A stretch of 64,000 nucleotides of DNA from Naumovozyma dairenensis CBS 421 (taxonomy: Eukaryota > Ascomycota > Saccharomycetes > Saccharomycetales > Saccharomycetaceae). Below the pieces are notes generated by a model. It made no database searches, was not told the DNA's origin, and saw nothing but the letters and a program-made list of their open reading frames with translations. This document shows positions 1-9,373 of the stretch, one piece after another. A program made the translations under genes and the position numbers. The stretch covers positions 372,001 through 436,000 of the forward strand of contig NC_016483.1 in the NCBI RefSeq assembly GCF_000227115.2, read 5' to 3'. Each line of letters begins with the position of its first letter. The stretch's first letter is position 1.

Positions 1-30
1 CTAAATTATAAACATTAGTGGAATTCTAAG

Positions 31-2616
31 TCAGAAACAGTTTCTAGAAATTTCAGTTAACCATCGTAATATTTCTTGTTTAGTGTGCTCATGTAAATTG
101 CTGTCTTGAATAGGTTTTTTGATCACCTTAGCATCGTTACTCAAGTTGCTTGCATATCTCCTGATAATACTTTTCATAAGTAACATCGTTTGATTATATT
201 TCCACTTGATATTCCATTTTTCAAAAGAATCTACGTACAAAGATGAATCAAATGTAGGCAATACCTCTATGCTGATATATCCTCTCTTTTCATACTCTTC
301 AACTGTTTCGAACAAAACTGAGTATAGCTTTTGGAAAACATACTGGGCCCCAAGAAAATTGTTGACTCGTGTAATACGCCCTCTTGTTAATGTCCTAAAA
401 ATACATTCTATTGCTGTGTCATCTGTCAGTCCATAGATCTTACCATTATAACTCTTTAATACAAAATCAATTACTGCTTTAGAGCTTACCAATCCACTAT
501 ATCTGAAGGCATCAACGACCAAGAAACCTGTCTGAGAATTATTATTCCAAAAACGTAAAATGGATTCAATCATAATAAACTCTTTTGTACACGTTGACAA
601 ATTTAGATCGCTTAGGGCTATATGTAAATCTTGCTGCAGATCATTTATGTACTTGTTCGAATGCGATAAGGATCTATTCCCTGAATATGTCACGCACTGG
701 GTTAATAGTACGACAATAAACTCGTCCATCTCTCGAATCATTGATTGATATCTTGTTCTGATTTCGTCCAATATACCTTGAAGCTCATCCATATCTCTTT
801 GGTTATTGGGTTTATGCATATATTTCAAAATATCACGTACCTGAGTTTCAAAAGGGACGTTTTCTTGAAGAAAATAAAGATCATTAGCTTTAATATCGCT
901 GATGGCGACTTTGAAGTGAGAAAAAAAAGATTGATAATACTCATGTAATTCTTTTTCTGATACAAGACCCGCATTTGCGTAAGGTTTGAAAAGCTCAGGT
1001 AATTTAGCTTCTACGATCGTAGTATTGGAAGTCGACCGAATAGCTTTCTTAATTAGATTTTTGACAAAATTCACCTTGGGGTTATAAAATGATTTTTCGT
1101 ATTTGTAAAAGTAGTCAGTCCATTCATTCCACTTCCAATCGAAGTTAAAGTTACTGATTTGTAGTGTGAACCAGTCTAAGTATCTTAATTGAAGTTCAGC
1201 ATCTAACCCTTCAATATTATTGTAAAAATAACGAAAAGCTCTTCCAAAGACCGGTGCAATTGCAATAGGAGAAATTTGACAAATCTCAACTAATAAACTA
1301 TAATAATATACCAGTGGTTGTGGTGTATCTGGAAGTTTAAACACGAGACTTAATATAGTTTCGATAACTAAGTCTTCAATTTTAAACGTAGATGTTGATG
1401 GAACTTCCTCATACGCTTCCTTTAATTTGTTCATATCTTCCCCTGGAGCTGTAAAGATCCCTTTCTTGAAAAATATGTCTAAAGTAAGCACTTGTTTTGC
1501 GACCTCTTTTCTATTATATTCAATGCTTTCTACAACGTCAATAATAATATCATTTAGTAATTGACCTGCATACGTAGTAATTGGAACAACCGTTTCAAAG
1601 TCAATATCATCATTTGGAACATAAATCCTAAAATGCATTCTTGGTAATTTCCACATATAATCAATTGATCCCCTATTTTGAATGAAATTACTCGATGAAA
1701 TGGTACTAGCACATGGATACTTCAAGTTTGGAAAATTATCTAATCTATTTATTTCACTGGGTAAAAGATGATCTAAGCTAATAAATAAATCGTCGAGCTC
1801 TCTCAATCCACCTTTCAATGCGTTTACTACATTTTGAAGGGTAATATCGAGCAATAGCGTTTCAAAGGCACCAAGATATGAAAATACCTTCAACAGTTTA
1901 AGAGTTTGAGTTTGAGTTTCGGTTTTGAAATTTTTTTCGACGAAAGTTAATAGTTGAATAATATCCATCATAAGATCCTCTCGAAAGTGATTAAAATAGA
2001 AGAAATATGGAATGTTTAACAGTAAGTTGACATAGATGGCTTCAGATAATGGGTTTCTCTCTGGGTAGCATGATACCTTCAGATCGATAGAAATTTGGAA
2101 TAACGCCTCATAAATGGATATTATTTCCTTTGGATCCAAAGTAAAAGATATTAAGGCTAAAAACCTTGTTATTAGTTTGATAATATTCCAGCAACCGGTA
2201 CCTTTTGTCCCAGACTTTTGATTCGAATCAAGCGAGTCATCGATGTTTTCTTGAAGTTTCAATAAAGAAATTATTACAATTAATATCCCCTCCCGACCTT
2301 CTTTTTTTTTTACGAAGTCNNAATTAACTATTACTAAAATACCAATGGCAGGTTGTTTATGGGGCTGCTCTGTAACGACAGAGAAGAATGTTTCCTTTAA
2401 ACTATTATCAAAAAAATTGTATCTTCCAAACTCATCACAAATGGCCTCGGTTAGAAACTTTACATCATCATCAAAGACTTTAATAGATTCTCCAATAGTA
2501 CATATATCAGCCATCATCTCTCGGCATAGTTGAAGAACTGGGGATTCATCACTCCTCTTTGATCTACTAGAAGAGTTATTTGATGATTCTGTATTTGTAT
2601 GATTGGACAATGTCAT
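31..2616 (-). CDS. STO1: Nuclear cap-binding complex large subunit (CBP80 homologue)
   Basis: The 861-residue product matches yeast Sto1/Cbc1, including family length. It is the helical MIF4G-like subunit that, with the small subunit Cbc2, binds the 5' cap of nuclear RNA and aids splicing, export and early translation. Recognisable stretches include LCREMMADICTIGESIK near residues 30-46, FETVVPITTYAGQLLNDIII near 320-340 and NPKVNFVKNLIKK in the middle. Two N bases at 2320-2321 fall in codon 99. The following 20 or so codons fit the family poorly in this frame, so a local sequence error is likely. The S. cerevisiae gene has an intron near its start; here the frame is open from the ATG and I see no splice signals. 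Identity is clear; the sequence around residues 98-120 is not reliable. Confidence 0.95.
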   Translation of the reverse strand: MTLSNHTNTESSNNSSSRSKRSDESPVLQLCREMMADICTIGESIKVFDDDVKFLTEAICDEFGRYNFFDNSLKETFFSVVTEQPHKQPAIGILVIVNXDFVKKKEGREGILIVIISLLKLQENIDDSLDSNQKSGTKGTGCWNIIKLITRFLALISFTLDPKEIISIYEALFQISIDLKVSCYPERNPLSEAIYVNLLLNIPYFFYFNHFREDLMMDIIQLLTFVEKNFKTETQTQTLKLLKVFSYLGAFETLLLDITLQNVVNALKGGLRELDDLFISLDHLLPSEINRLDNFPNLKYPCASTISSSNFIQNRGSIDYMWKLPRMHFRIYVPNDDIDFETVVPITTYAGQLLNDIIIDVVESIEYNRKEVAKQVLTLDIFFKKGIFTAPGEDMNKLKEAYEEVPSTSTFKIEDLVIETILSLVFKLPDTPQPLVYYYSLLVEICQISPIAIAPVFGRAFRYFYNNIEGLDAELQLRYLDWFTLQISNFNFDWKWNEWTDYFYKYEKSFYNPKVNFVKNLIKKAIRSTSNTTIVEAKLPELFKPYANAGLVSEKELHEYYQSFFSHFKVAISDIKANDLYFLQENVPFETQVRDILKYMHKPNNQRDMDELQGILDEIRTRYQSMIREMDEFIVVLLTQCVTYSGNRSLSHSNKYINDLQQDLHIALSDLNLSTCTKEFIMIESILRFWNNNSQTGFLVVDAFRYSGLVSSKAVIDFVLKSYNGKIYGLTDDTAIECIFRTLTRGRITRVNNFLGAQYVFQKLYSVLFETVEEYEKRGYISIEVLPTFDSSLYVDSFEKWNIKWKYNQTMLLMKSIIRRYASNLSNDAKVIKKPIQDSNLHEHTKQEILRWLTEISRNCF

Positions 2617-2643
2617 CCTCGGATAAGATACAACAAGTTGAAC

Positions 2644-2691
2644 TTGAGCTAGGTATTTACTAGTGGAATTGAGCTAGGTAATTACTGGTGC
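2644..2691. repeat. Imperfect tandem duplication upstream of STO1
   Basis: Two adjacent copies of about 23 bases, both beginning TTGAGCTAGGTA and followed by TTTACTAGTGG or ATTACTGGTG. They lie 28-75 bases upstream of the STO1 start codon. No function can be assigned. Confidence 0.6.
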
Positions 2692-3486
2692 CCTGGAGCA
2701 TATCTTTATTCGGTGGCAAATCTATATCTTACGGTATAATATTATGTCTTATCTCGCTTTTATTTCTTTGTTGGTCAGCTCAGCGGCTATTTGGGTATAA
2801 ATAAACTATCCGCCGCCGAGGTCTCCCCTAAAAAACTAGAATGTTTATTGCGCGTGGTAATAGCATATGTGGAAAACTCGACAGATAAGAGCACATCTCT
2901 TTTATCTGTATCATCAGTATACCCTCTCCGGCAAGCCTTTGTTTACAGTAGATTGGTTCTTAAGAATGTAGAGTTTAGTATCAAGCTTTAATGCGCGACT
3001 TTTCAGAAATAATATGAATACATATCCTCGATCTTCTCAAGGGGATGTAAAGATTTATTGTCCTTCATTCTTTTTCCTTTGTGGGCAATGTTGAGAACGT
3101 AAAGATATGAAACTATCCGTTATTCAATCATTTTCTCCCTGATAGTCCAAAATAGAGACGTTCCAGCGATCAGGAATTTTTAATGCAAAAGCAGCACCAT
3201 AATAAATAATATATGTTCAAAATACTTTCACAGGAAATGTTTCTAAGCTACAGTACTTAGGGATGTCCTCCTACCTTTACGGGCTATTAACATTAGTGTT
3301 AAACTGACTAATATTCATAAATAGAGCAGTATGGGCATTGTTTATGGTCCAAGACAAGCGCGCATTTTCTGGATTTTGTTTTCTGTTAGGCTGCATTCCA
3401 GGAGGTTGTTGTTGACGCAGCTGCATCTTATTCTACCTACTTCACGTTAAGTGTCCTCATCAATTGAAGTGCCTTACCATAAAAGG

Positions 3487-3494
3487 AACCCTAA
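3487..3494 (+). promoter_or_regulatory. Possible Tbf1 site upstream of RPL15
   Basis: AACCCTAA is the Tbf1 core (TTAGGGTT on the other strand). Tbf1 serves ribosomal protein promoters in several yeasts outside Saccharomyces. It lies about 320 bases upstream of the RPL15 ATG. I did not find a convincing Rap1 site here. One 8-base match is weak evidence. Confidence 0.3.
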
Positions 3495-3815
3495 ACAAAT
3501 ATCTACAATTATTACGAAACTCTCGGCACGGGTAATTAGGTGTGTTGTGAAAATTTCAGAACGGGAACGCAAAAAAGTTTTCAATCCAAGCAACGCGATG
3601 AAATTTCAACCCAAAGAAAACAACGCAGAAAATAGAATTTTCTTGAAGCCGCCATTTGGGAAATGGGTTAATAGCCTTATTTAAATACAAAATCTGAAGG
3701 AAGTTGGTTCTTCTCCATACGTTTCCCATTATTAATACTTAAAAAGCTTTATTCTTTACGAATTATTTTGGTTCGATTAACACTTAATAAAAAACCACAC
3801 GACTATCAATCAACA

Positions 3816-4430
3816 ATGGGTGCTTACAAGTATTTGGAAGAATTGCAAAGAAAGAAACAATCTGATGTCCTAAGATTCTTGCAAAGAGTCAGAGTTTGGG
3901 AATATAGACAAAAGAATGTTATTCACAGAGCTTCTAGACCATCTAGACCAGACAAGGCTAGAAGATTAGGTTACAAGGCCAAGCAAGGTTTCGTTATTTA
4001 CCGTGTTAGAGTTAGAAGAGGTAACAGAAAGAGACCTGTTCCAAAGGGTGCTACTTACGGTAAGCCAACCAACCAAGGTGTTAACGAATTGAAATACCAA
4101 AGAGCTTTAAGAGCTACTGCTGAAGAAAGAGTCGGTCGTCGTGCTGCTAACTTGAGAGTCTTGAACTCTTACTGGGTTAACCAAGATTCTACTTACAAAT
4201 ACTTTGAAGTTATCTTAATTGATCCATCTCACAAGGCTATCAGAAGAGATGCTCGTTACAACTGGATCTGTAACCCAGTTCACAAGCACCGTGAAAACAG
4301 AGGTTTGACTGCTACTGGTAAGAAATCCAGAGGTATCAACAAGGGTCACAGATACAACAACACCAAATCTGGTAGAAGTAAGATCTGGAAGAAGCACAAC
4401 ACTTTATCTTTGTGGAGATACAGAAAATAA
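3816..4430 (+). CDS. RPL15: 60S ribosomal protein L15 (eL15)
   Basis: The 204-residue protein starting [17 protein letters not shown] matches eukaryotic L15 along its full length and has the family's usual size. It is a highly basic component of the large ribosomal subunit. An upstream in-frame ATG at 3768 would add 16 residues ([16 protein letters not shown]) foreign to the family, so the start at 3816 is preferred; it follows the yeast-like leader context CAATCAACA. Codon use is strongly biased (AGA, TTG, GGT), as in highly expressed yeast genes. S. cerevisiae has two copies, RPL15A and RPL15B, next to ADE16 and ADE17; here ASI1 intervenes before ADE. Confidence 0.98.
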   Translation: MGAYKYLEELQRKKQSDVLRFLQRVRVWEYRQKNVIHRASRPSRPDKARRLGYKAKQGFVIYRVRVRRGNRKRPVPKGATYGKPTNQGVNELKYQRALRATAEERVGRRAANLRVLNSYWVNQDSTYKYFEVILIDPSHKAIRRDARYNWICNPVHKHRENRGLTATGKKSRGINKGHRYNNTKSGRSKIWKKHNTLSLWRYRK

Positions 4431-5432
4431 GCTGTTCGTTATTAATTATATCAAGAGTGGAAGAATTTTGCAACAAAGTGTTATTACTTTAATATCAAGG
4501 TGCAGCTTCATAACTCAATTTATTTATCCTTAATAATTTTATAACTTTTAACAAACAACTTTTTTTTTCATTATTTGAATTAAACCAGAATGTAGATCTT
4601 TTCTATGAAGGGGAAAGAGAAGTAGAAAATGTAAGCATTGGTCCCATCAGCCCTATAGAGTATATAATGCGATTTATTATCTGAATCTTCATTGGAGTGC
4701 TTGAAAGTAGCATTAGATACTTCTTCGATGGCACTGTTCAGTAGAACTAATTTCTGAACTTAGTTCAATGTACGCTTTTTATTTAACATAATTGGCTGCA
4801 GTAAAGGCTTAGCTCGTTGAAGTCTGTTCAGGCGTTTATTCATATGGGTGGATAACGATGAGGTCGTACACAAGGGAGAGCATCATTTGAGCCACGTATT
4901 TAACTTAGTCCTGGGTCAGTCACACGCTTTCTCAAGGTTATCGTATATATATATGGTGGTTATGGATTCGGAAGTGAGTTGACATACTAATGCATTTTCA
5001 ACTCTTTCCTCTAATAACAAAAGCAAGACATAACCTGAGTAATTTCAGTTAGTTACTAATAAATACGTCTAAAACAGATGGTATTGGTAGCATATACCTG
5101 AAAATGGTATTATTGATCATTTATCCGATAATGACATAAGTTATCTTATCATAGGACACCTGATTACTAGCGCCTCTTGTTTAATAGACTTATTTAAATC
5201 AAGGACTTTGGCATATATCTTAGATATTGCTTGAATACGAAATAATGACAAGGGTTTTACTATAGTGGGCAATAATATATATATGAGAGGGACTTATTTC
5301 TTTTCCTCATGAGCAATATGTCGAAAAAAAAGAATATTATTTTTTAAATTCATATTACCTAATTTTGAAGAACAGAAACTAAATAAATTGTTCTTCCGGA
5401 ATTTCTCTGTCTTAAAATTTATAAGACAGTAC
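4431..5432. other. Intergenic region downstream of RPL15
   Basis: About 1 kb of AT-rich sequence holding the RPL15 3' end. I see no coding frame, tRNA or other named feature before the inverted-repeat element that starts at 5433. Confidence 0.5.
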
Positions 5433-5484
5433 CCAGGTGTAACACATGTTGGACCAGTTTTTGGACTATACAGAACCAATGTTG
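5433..5484 (+). repeat. Left 52-bp inverted repeat
   Basis: Begins CCAGGTGTAACACATG and ends AACCAATGTTG. It differs from the reverse complement of 5801-5852 at two positions only, one near base 7 and one near base 35. Confidence 0.9.
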
Positions 5485-5800
5485 CATCGGTGAGAAAAAA
5501 GTGAAAAATTTGAAAAATTTGTAAAAGGTAAGATTTAGGGCAAAGTTTTTGGTTTTCCAGGGCCTGTCAAATGTTACAGGAATTAAAAACCAATTTTCTT
5601 CTTCAGACCTTATTTTTTAGGTTAGCACTACACATAATTTACAGAGGCATAGACGTTTAATTTAAGAGGCGGGATATTTGGGCGCTCCCGCCACCAAAAT
5701 AAGATATCTCTTTTTTTTTTTTCTTGTTTTTCGAGAGGGTAAACGATTAGAGATAAGGGTAAAATAACTCTCTCCGGGTTACCCCTTTTTTCGCTCAAGT

Positions 5801-5852
5801 CAACATTGGTTCTGTATGGTCCAAAAACTGGTCCAACATGTGTTATACCTGG
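5801..5852 (-). repeat. Right 52-bp inverted repeat
   Basis: Begins CAACATTGGTTCTG and ends TGTTATACCTGG on the plus strand. It is the reverse-complement partner of 5433-5484. Confidence 0.9.
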
Positions 5853-6141
5853 TATATGTAAACTTTACTGTCTGGAGAATAATGGGTTGGAACTTCGAAT
5901 TACAAGAAACCAATTAAAGGATTTGCCTATTATATACCATTGACAGCCATATCCTACTTTTTGAAACACCCATATGTGTAATGCGACTTTTTAACTAAAA
6001 AGCTGTATTTCCATTAAACACCCCATCAGTTCAGACCAAGCTGTTTACACGACTGCCAATTTTAAGGTGCGTTTTGAAGGCCTTTCAACCATTACGTCGA
6101 AACGATTGTCCACAAGGGACTAATATTCATAGTCGTGTAAC
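5853..6141. other. Intergenic region upstream of ASI1
   Basis: Probable ASI1 promoter. It holds a Rap1-like ACACCCATATGTG near 5967-5980, which is only a partial match to the consensus. Nothing else is identifiable. Confidence 0.35.
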
Positions 6142-8136
6142 ATGTTATACAATTCAACGTTCTTCTCCTATTTTAGATTATGGAACACTACACAATATGC
6201 TTCATATAGCCTATCAGGTAGTAAATATCTTAATATATCGGATACCACAAATATTGCAAAAATAGTAAACATGGCAAGAATGACAAATGTTACAAACGTG
6301 ACAAATCTGGCACACATGGCGAACATAACAAACAAGGTAGACACAACCAATGTTACTATAAAACTTATAGACAAAAATCCTCCTTTCCCATCGAGCTCAG
6401 AATTTTTTGCTTGGTTTATGCTCTATGTGCTCCCTCATATGATTGTCATTAACGCTGTCATTGATCGTCTTAAAAACATCCCCGTGATGAAATCGAATAT
6501 CAAGCAAATTAATCTACCAGCGTGGTCCAGGATATCGTTACATTTATTAGCTTTGGTACCATTGACCTGTGGAATATCTGTCTTTTATATGCGTTCTTGC
6601 ATACTACAAGTTTACGAATCCTTATTCGGAGCTAGCTTTGAATCATTTTTCGGAGGGTTATATTATATTTTATGCTTGTCCCATGGAGTTGAAGTATTCT
6701 ACTCATCCACAACGAATAGTAGTCAATTACTAACTCCAAATTTCGGAGTTTCCCAGTTAGGTTTTGAATTTTACTCGTTGTGGGCTATGGCCAAATACGA
6801 GAAGTATACTCCTGAGACTTCGTTCCTCATAAGAACTGATTGTACATTATTATTGGTGAATCGGCTAATTATTCATTTGGTGGAAGTATTAAACATGAGA
6901 AAAAAGTATTCCATTTTTTCTACGACCGTTTATTTAGTATATTTGCCTTTTTTCCTTAAAAATTTTAATTCCCTCCCCTTTGCCCTCAAAGCAAGGGAGA
7001 TTAACAAACTGCTTTCTGTTGTAATGATATTTACTTCTTTTATTTTCCATTCCTTCCGATATATCACTAACAAAGATAAGAATTCTATATTTAAATACAT
7101 GCATATGTTTAAACTATTAAACCTTACTGGAGAAGAAAACATTGAACTAACACTATTCAAATTTGCAACGTTTTTATGTGATGGAAACGATATCGACGAA
7201 TTCCCACGCCAGGATCCGGAAATACATTCACCATTACAAGAACATTCATATATAATAAGTGGTTATCTGAATGAAGTAAACTCAAATCCCGAAGATTATG
7301 ATACCATTATACCTGATGTCGAAAGTTCCATTTTTTCTTCTCCGACTGCGATGCTTGTAATGTTAATTAGTTTATGTTGTTCAGTAATTATTAGTCGAAC
7401 TAACCTCATGATATATGGGTCTACATTGGAGATGAAAAAGCGAAGAGCTGAAGGTAAGAGAAGAACACATTCGAAACACTATGATTTGAACAATTTAATC
7501 ACTGATAATAACTATGCAATGTTTATGACAAGGGTTTTGAAAACTGATAAATTGTGTGTTCATGACCCCGATAAATATTTACTTCCAGACACTGACACAT
7601 CCCCTGATTATAATCCTCCTATAAATGATCCACGATCAGAAGATGAGGATGGCGTAGACAGTGCAAAGGAAGAAGAAATACTGTCCGAATCTATTGAAGA
7701 AGAATCAAGGATCTTTGATTTACTTGTTCCTGTAGATGATAGTTTTGAAGCTCCAGATTTAAACTGGTATTTATCAATGTGGTCTATTATGAAATATACT
7801 TTCCAATATGATAAAAGACTAACAAGAACGAGTTACTGGGAACTAGCAAACAAAACTATTCTAAATGAAATAATACATGAAAGAAGAACGCAAAGTACAA
7901 AAGAGCCATCACAAGACGAAGACCTGTTTAGCTTCAGTGACGACGATGACGATGAAGAGGAGTTAGATTTGACTTGTGTTTTATGTAAACGTCATAGGAG
8001 AAGAATTGTTCTTTGGCCTTGTAATTGTCTGACAATTTGCGACGAGTGTCGGTTAGCTATAGGAAGAAGAGGAACTACTAAGTGTATATGCTGTGCTGAA
8101 CCGGTGAAAGGATACAGTAAGTTGAATGTAGTCTAG
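6142..8136 (+). CDS. ASI1: Inner nuclear membrane RING ubiquitin ligase of the Asi complex
   Basis: The 664-residue protein has several hydrophobic membrane segments (near residues 85-107, 125-150, 165-190, 235-255, 295-315 and 390-415), an acidic low-complexity stretch, and a C-terminal RING-like domain from C612xxC615 to the end (WPCNCLTICDEC, KCICC). This architecture is that of Asi1/Asi3, which with Asi2 form an inner nuclear membrane ligase that degrades latent Stp1/Stp2 and mislocalised membrane proteins. The N-terminus carries a run of N-x-T sequons (NVT, NVT, NIT, NVT), fitting a lumenal, glycosylated tail. The start is uncertain: ATG at 6142 or 6271 (residue 44). Neighbouring RPL15 and ADE favour ASI1 over ASI3. 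Its orientation relative to RPL15 is opposite to that in S. cerevisiae. Confidence 0.85.
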   Translation: MLYNSTFFSYFRLWNTTQYASYSLSGSKYLNISDTTNIAKIVNMARMTNVTNVTNLAHMANITNKVDTTNVTIKLIDKNPPFPSSSEFFAWFMLYVLPHMIVINAVIDRLKNIPVMKSNIKQINLPAWSRISLHLLALVPLTCGISVFYMRSCILQVYESLFGASFESFFGGLYYILCLSHGVEVFYSSTTNSSQLLTPNFGVSQLGFEFYSLWAMAKYEKYTPETSFLIRTDCTLLLVNRLIIHLVEVLNMRKKYSIFSTTVYLVYLPFFLKNFNSLPFALKAREINKLLSVVMIFTSFIFHSFRYITNKDKNSIFKYMHMFKLLNLTGEENIELTLFKFATFLCDGNDIDEFPRQDPEIHSPLQEHSYIISGYLNEVNSNPEDYDTIIPDVESSIFSSPTAMLVMLISLCCSVIISRTNLMIYGSTLEMKKRRAEGKRRTHSKHYDLNNLITDNNYAMFMTRVLKTDKLCVHDPDKYLLPDTDTSPDYNPPINDPRSEDEDGVDSAKEEEILSESIEEESRIFDLLVPVDDSFEAPDLNWYLSMWSIMKYTFQYDKRLTRTSYWELANKTILNEIIHERRTQSTKEPSQDEDLFSFSDDDDDEEELDLTCVLCKRHRRRIVLWPCNCLTICDECRLAIGRRGTTKCICCAEPVKGYSKLNVV

Positions 8137-9373
8137 TGAGAACATAGATCATAATGGCATATTATCATCAATTAAGTAAAATGTAAATAGCTATCCAAAG
8201 AGTGTTCTATATTGCATTAATGTTATATTCGAGAATAGATTGTGTGACACTTTCGTTCTATATTAAATAACCCTATAAAATTAGCCAGTACACAGGTCAA
8301 CTTCCGGGTAATACATAATTCGTTGAATCATTTTTTTTTTCAATTACGCGAAATTTTCTCTCAAAATGAAAAACTATATAAAGACACACACATGGCATAT
8401 TGTTTGATTCATAAAATTTCCACCTTCTTCTAAAGTATGTTTTTCCTGTTACAATTTAAAAGTAACCCATAGGCTCGTGTTAGGTTGATAGTACAGGAAA
8501 GAGGGGTTGTGTGGATATTTGGCATTCATGTCAAACCCACACGTATAGCTCCTTGCTATTGTTGCTTAACTTTTCCTAATTTGTCTCCTAACAGTTCAGC
8601 GCTCGAGAGGCAAAGTCTCAAGGAACCCATGAATGTTATACTTCTCCTCTAATCTAATTAGGGTTTTGAGTCGTTAATATTCGAGAAGATCTTTTCCCTT
8701 TGGAGAAGGACTTTTTTGTGGTTGTTGCCATTACTTACATGGATGAGACAGAAGCAGCCCCGTTGACGAGTCAAATTTTTTAGATAAAGTGAGATGCATG
8801 ATCTTGAAATCTCTATGTTATATCATCTTTTTCGGGAGTAGATGTATCGTAGATTGAGTTCGGTCATCTTTGTTGTCATTTCACCGCGGTATATTCCTAA
8901 ACACTATGAAGATCCTAGTTGGTCTATTATCATTTGGGTAAAACCATACCGCTGACATTTTATATTATATTTATATATTTCTTTTAGTTATACATTGGGC
9001 AGTAATTTGTAAACATCCCATTAATTTTTCTCTTGTGAAAACAAAACTACTGTTTATTTTGGATAGTCATTGAAGTATCTCACAGGTTTGAAATTTAATC
9101 AACAAATGTTCCCTTTCTTTGGATGCTGTGTTATTCTGCAATTGATGCTAATTCATATCGCGCAATGAATAAGATTATAAACTTCTACAAACTTTGCCCT
9201 ATGTACATCCGGAAAGCAAACAATTCTAGGCTATTTTACAAGGCGTAATTTAGAGTATAAAGTTTATTAAGTAATTTAATCTCTATTATATTGGTGGTTA
9301 TTATTAAACCAAAAAAAGTCGAAAGGATGAAGTAATATATTTCTCGCTCATAAAGATGAAAAATGCCGCTCGA
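8137..9373. other. Intergenic region between convergent ASI1 and ADE genes
   Basis: About 1.2 kb between the 3' ends of two genes, so it is not expected to contain promoters for them. I see no long frame, tRNA or repeat. It is unusually long for a convergent yeast gap and could hold an unrecognised RNA or an eroded gene. Confidence 0.4.

Larger units (their letters stand above)
2617..3815. other. Intergenic region: divergent promoters of STO1 and RPL15
   Basis: About 1.2 kb between two divergently transcribed genes. It contains an imperfect tandem duplication of about 23 bases upstream of STO1 (2644-2691) and an AACCCTAA motif at 3487-3494 on the RPL15 side. Small open frames here do not resemble known proteins. 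The S. cerevisiae genes PKR1 and EPO1, which lie between RPL15B and STO1, are not present. Confidence 0.6.
5433..5852. mobile_element. Element-like unit with 52-bp terminal inverted repeats
   Basis: Bases 5433-5484 are repeated in reverse complement at 5801-5852. I count 50 of 52 matches by eye. The unit is 420 bp, with about 316 bp of AT-rich interior and no open frame of note. Within the repeats lie TGTTGGACC and, at the other end, GGTCCAACA. This looks like a small non-autonomous transposon (MITE-like) or a pair of oppositely oriented repeat fragments. I see no matching target-site duplication outside the repeats, and the repeats extend past the TG...CA boundaries that an LTR would use. 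A diverged related sequence lies at 11494-11530. The inverted repeat is certain; its class is not. Confidence 0.6.

Noticed and set aside
5448..5838. TGTTGGACC...GGTCCAACA read as a solo LTR with TG...CA ends
   Set aside because: The inverted symmetry is 52 bases and extends beyond the TG and CA ends, which LTRs do not show. No short target duplication flanks either boundary.
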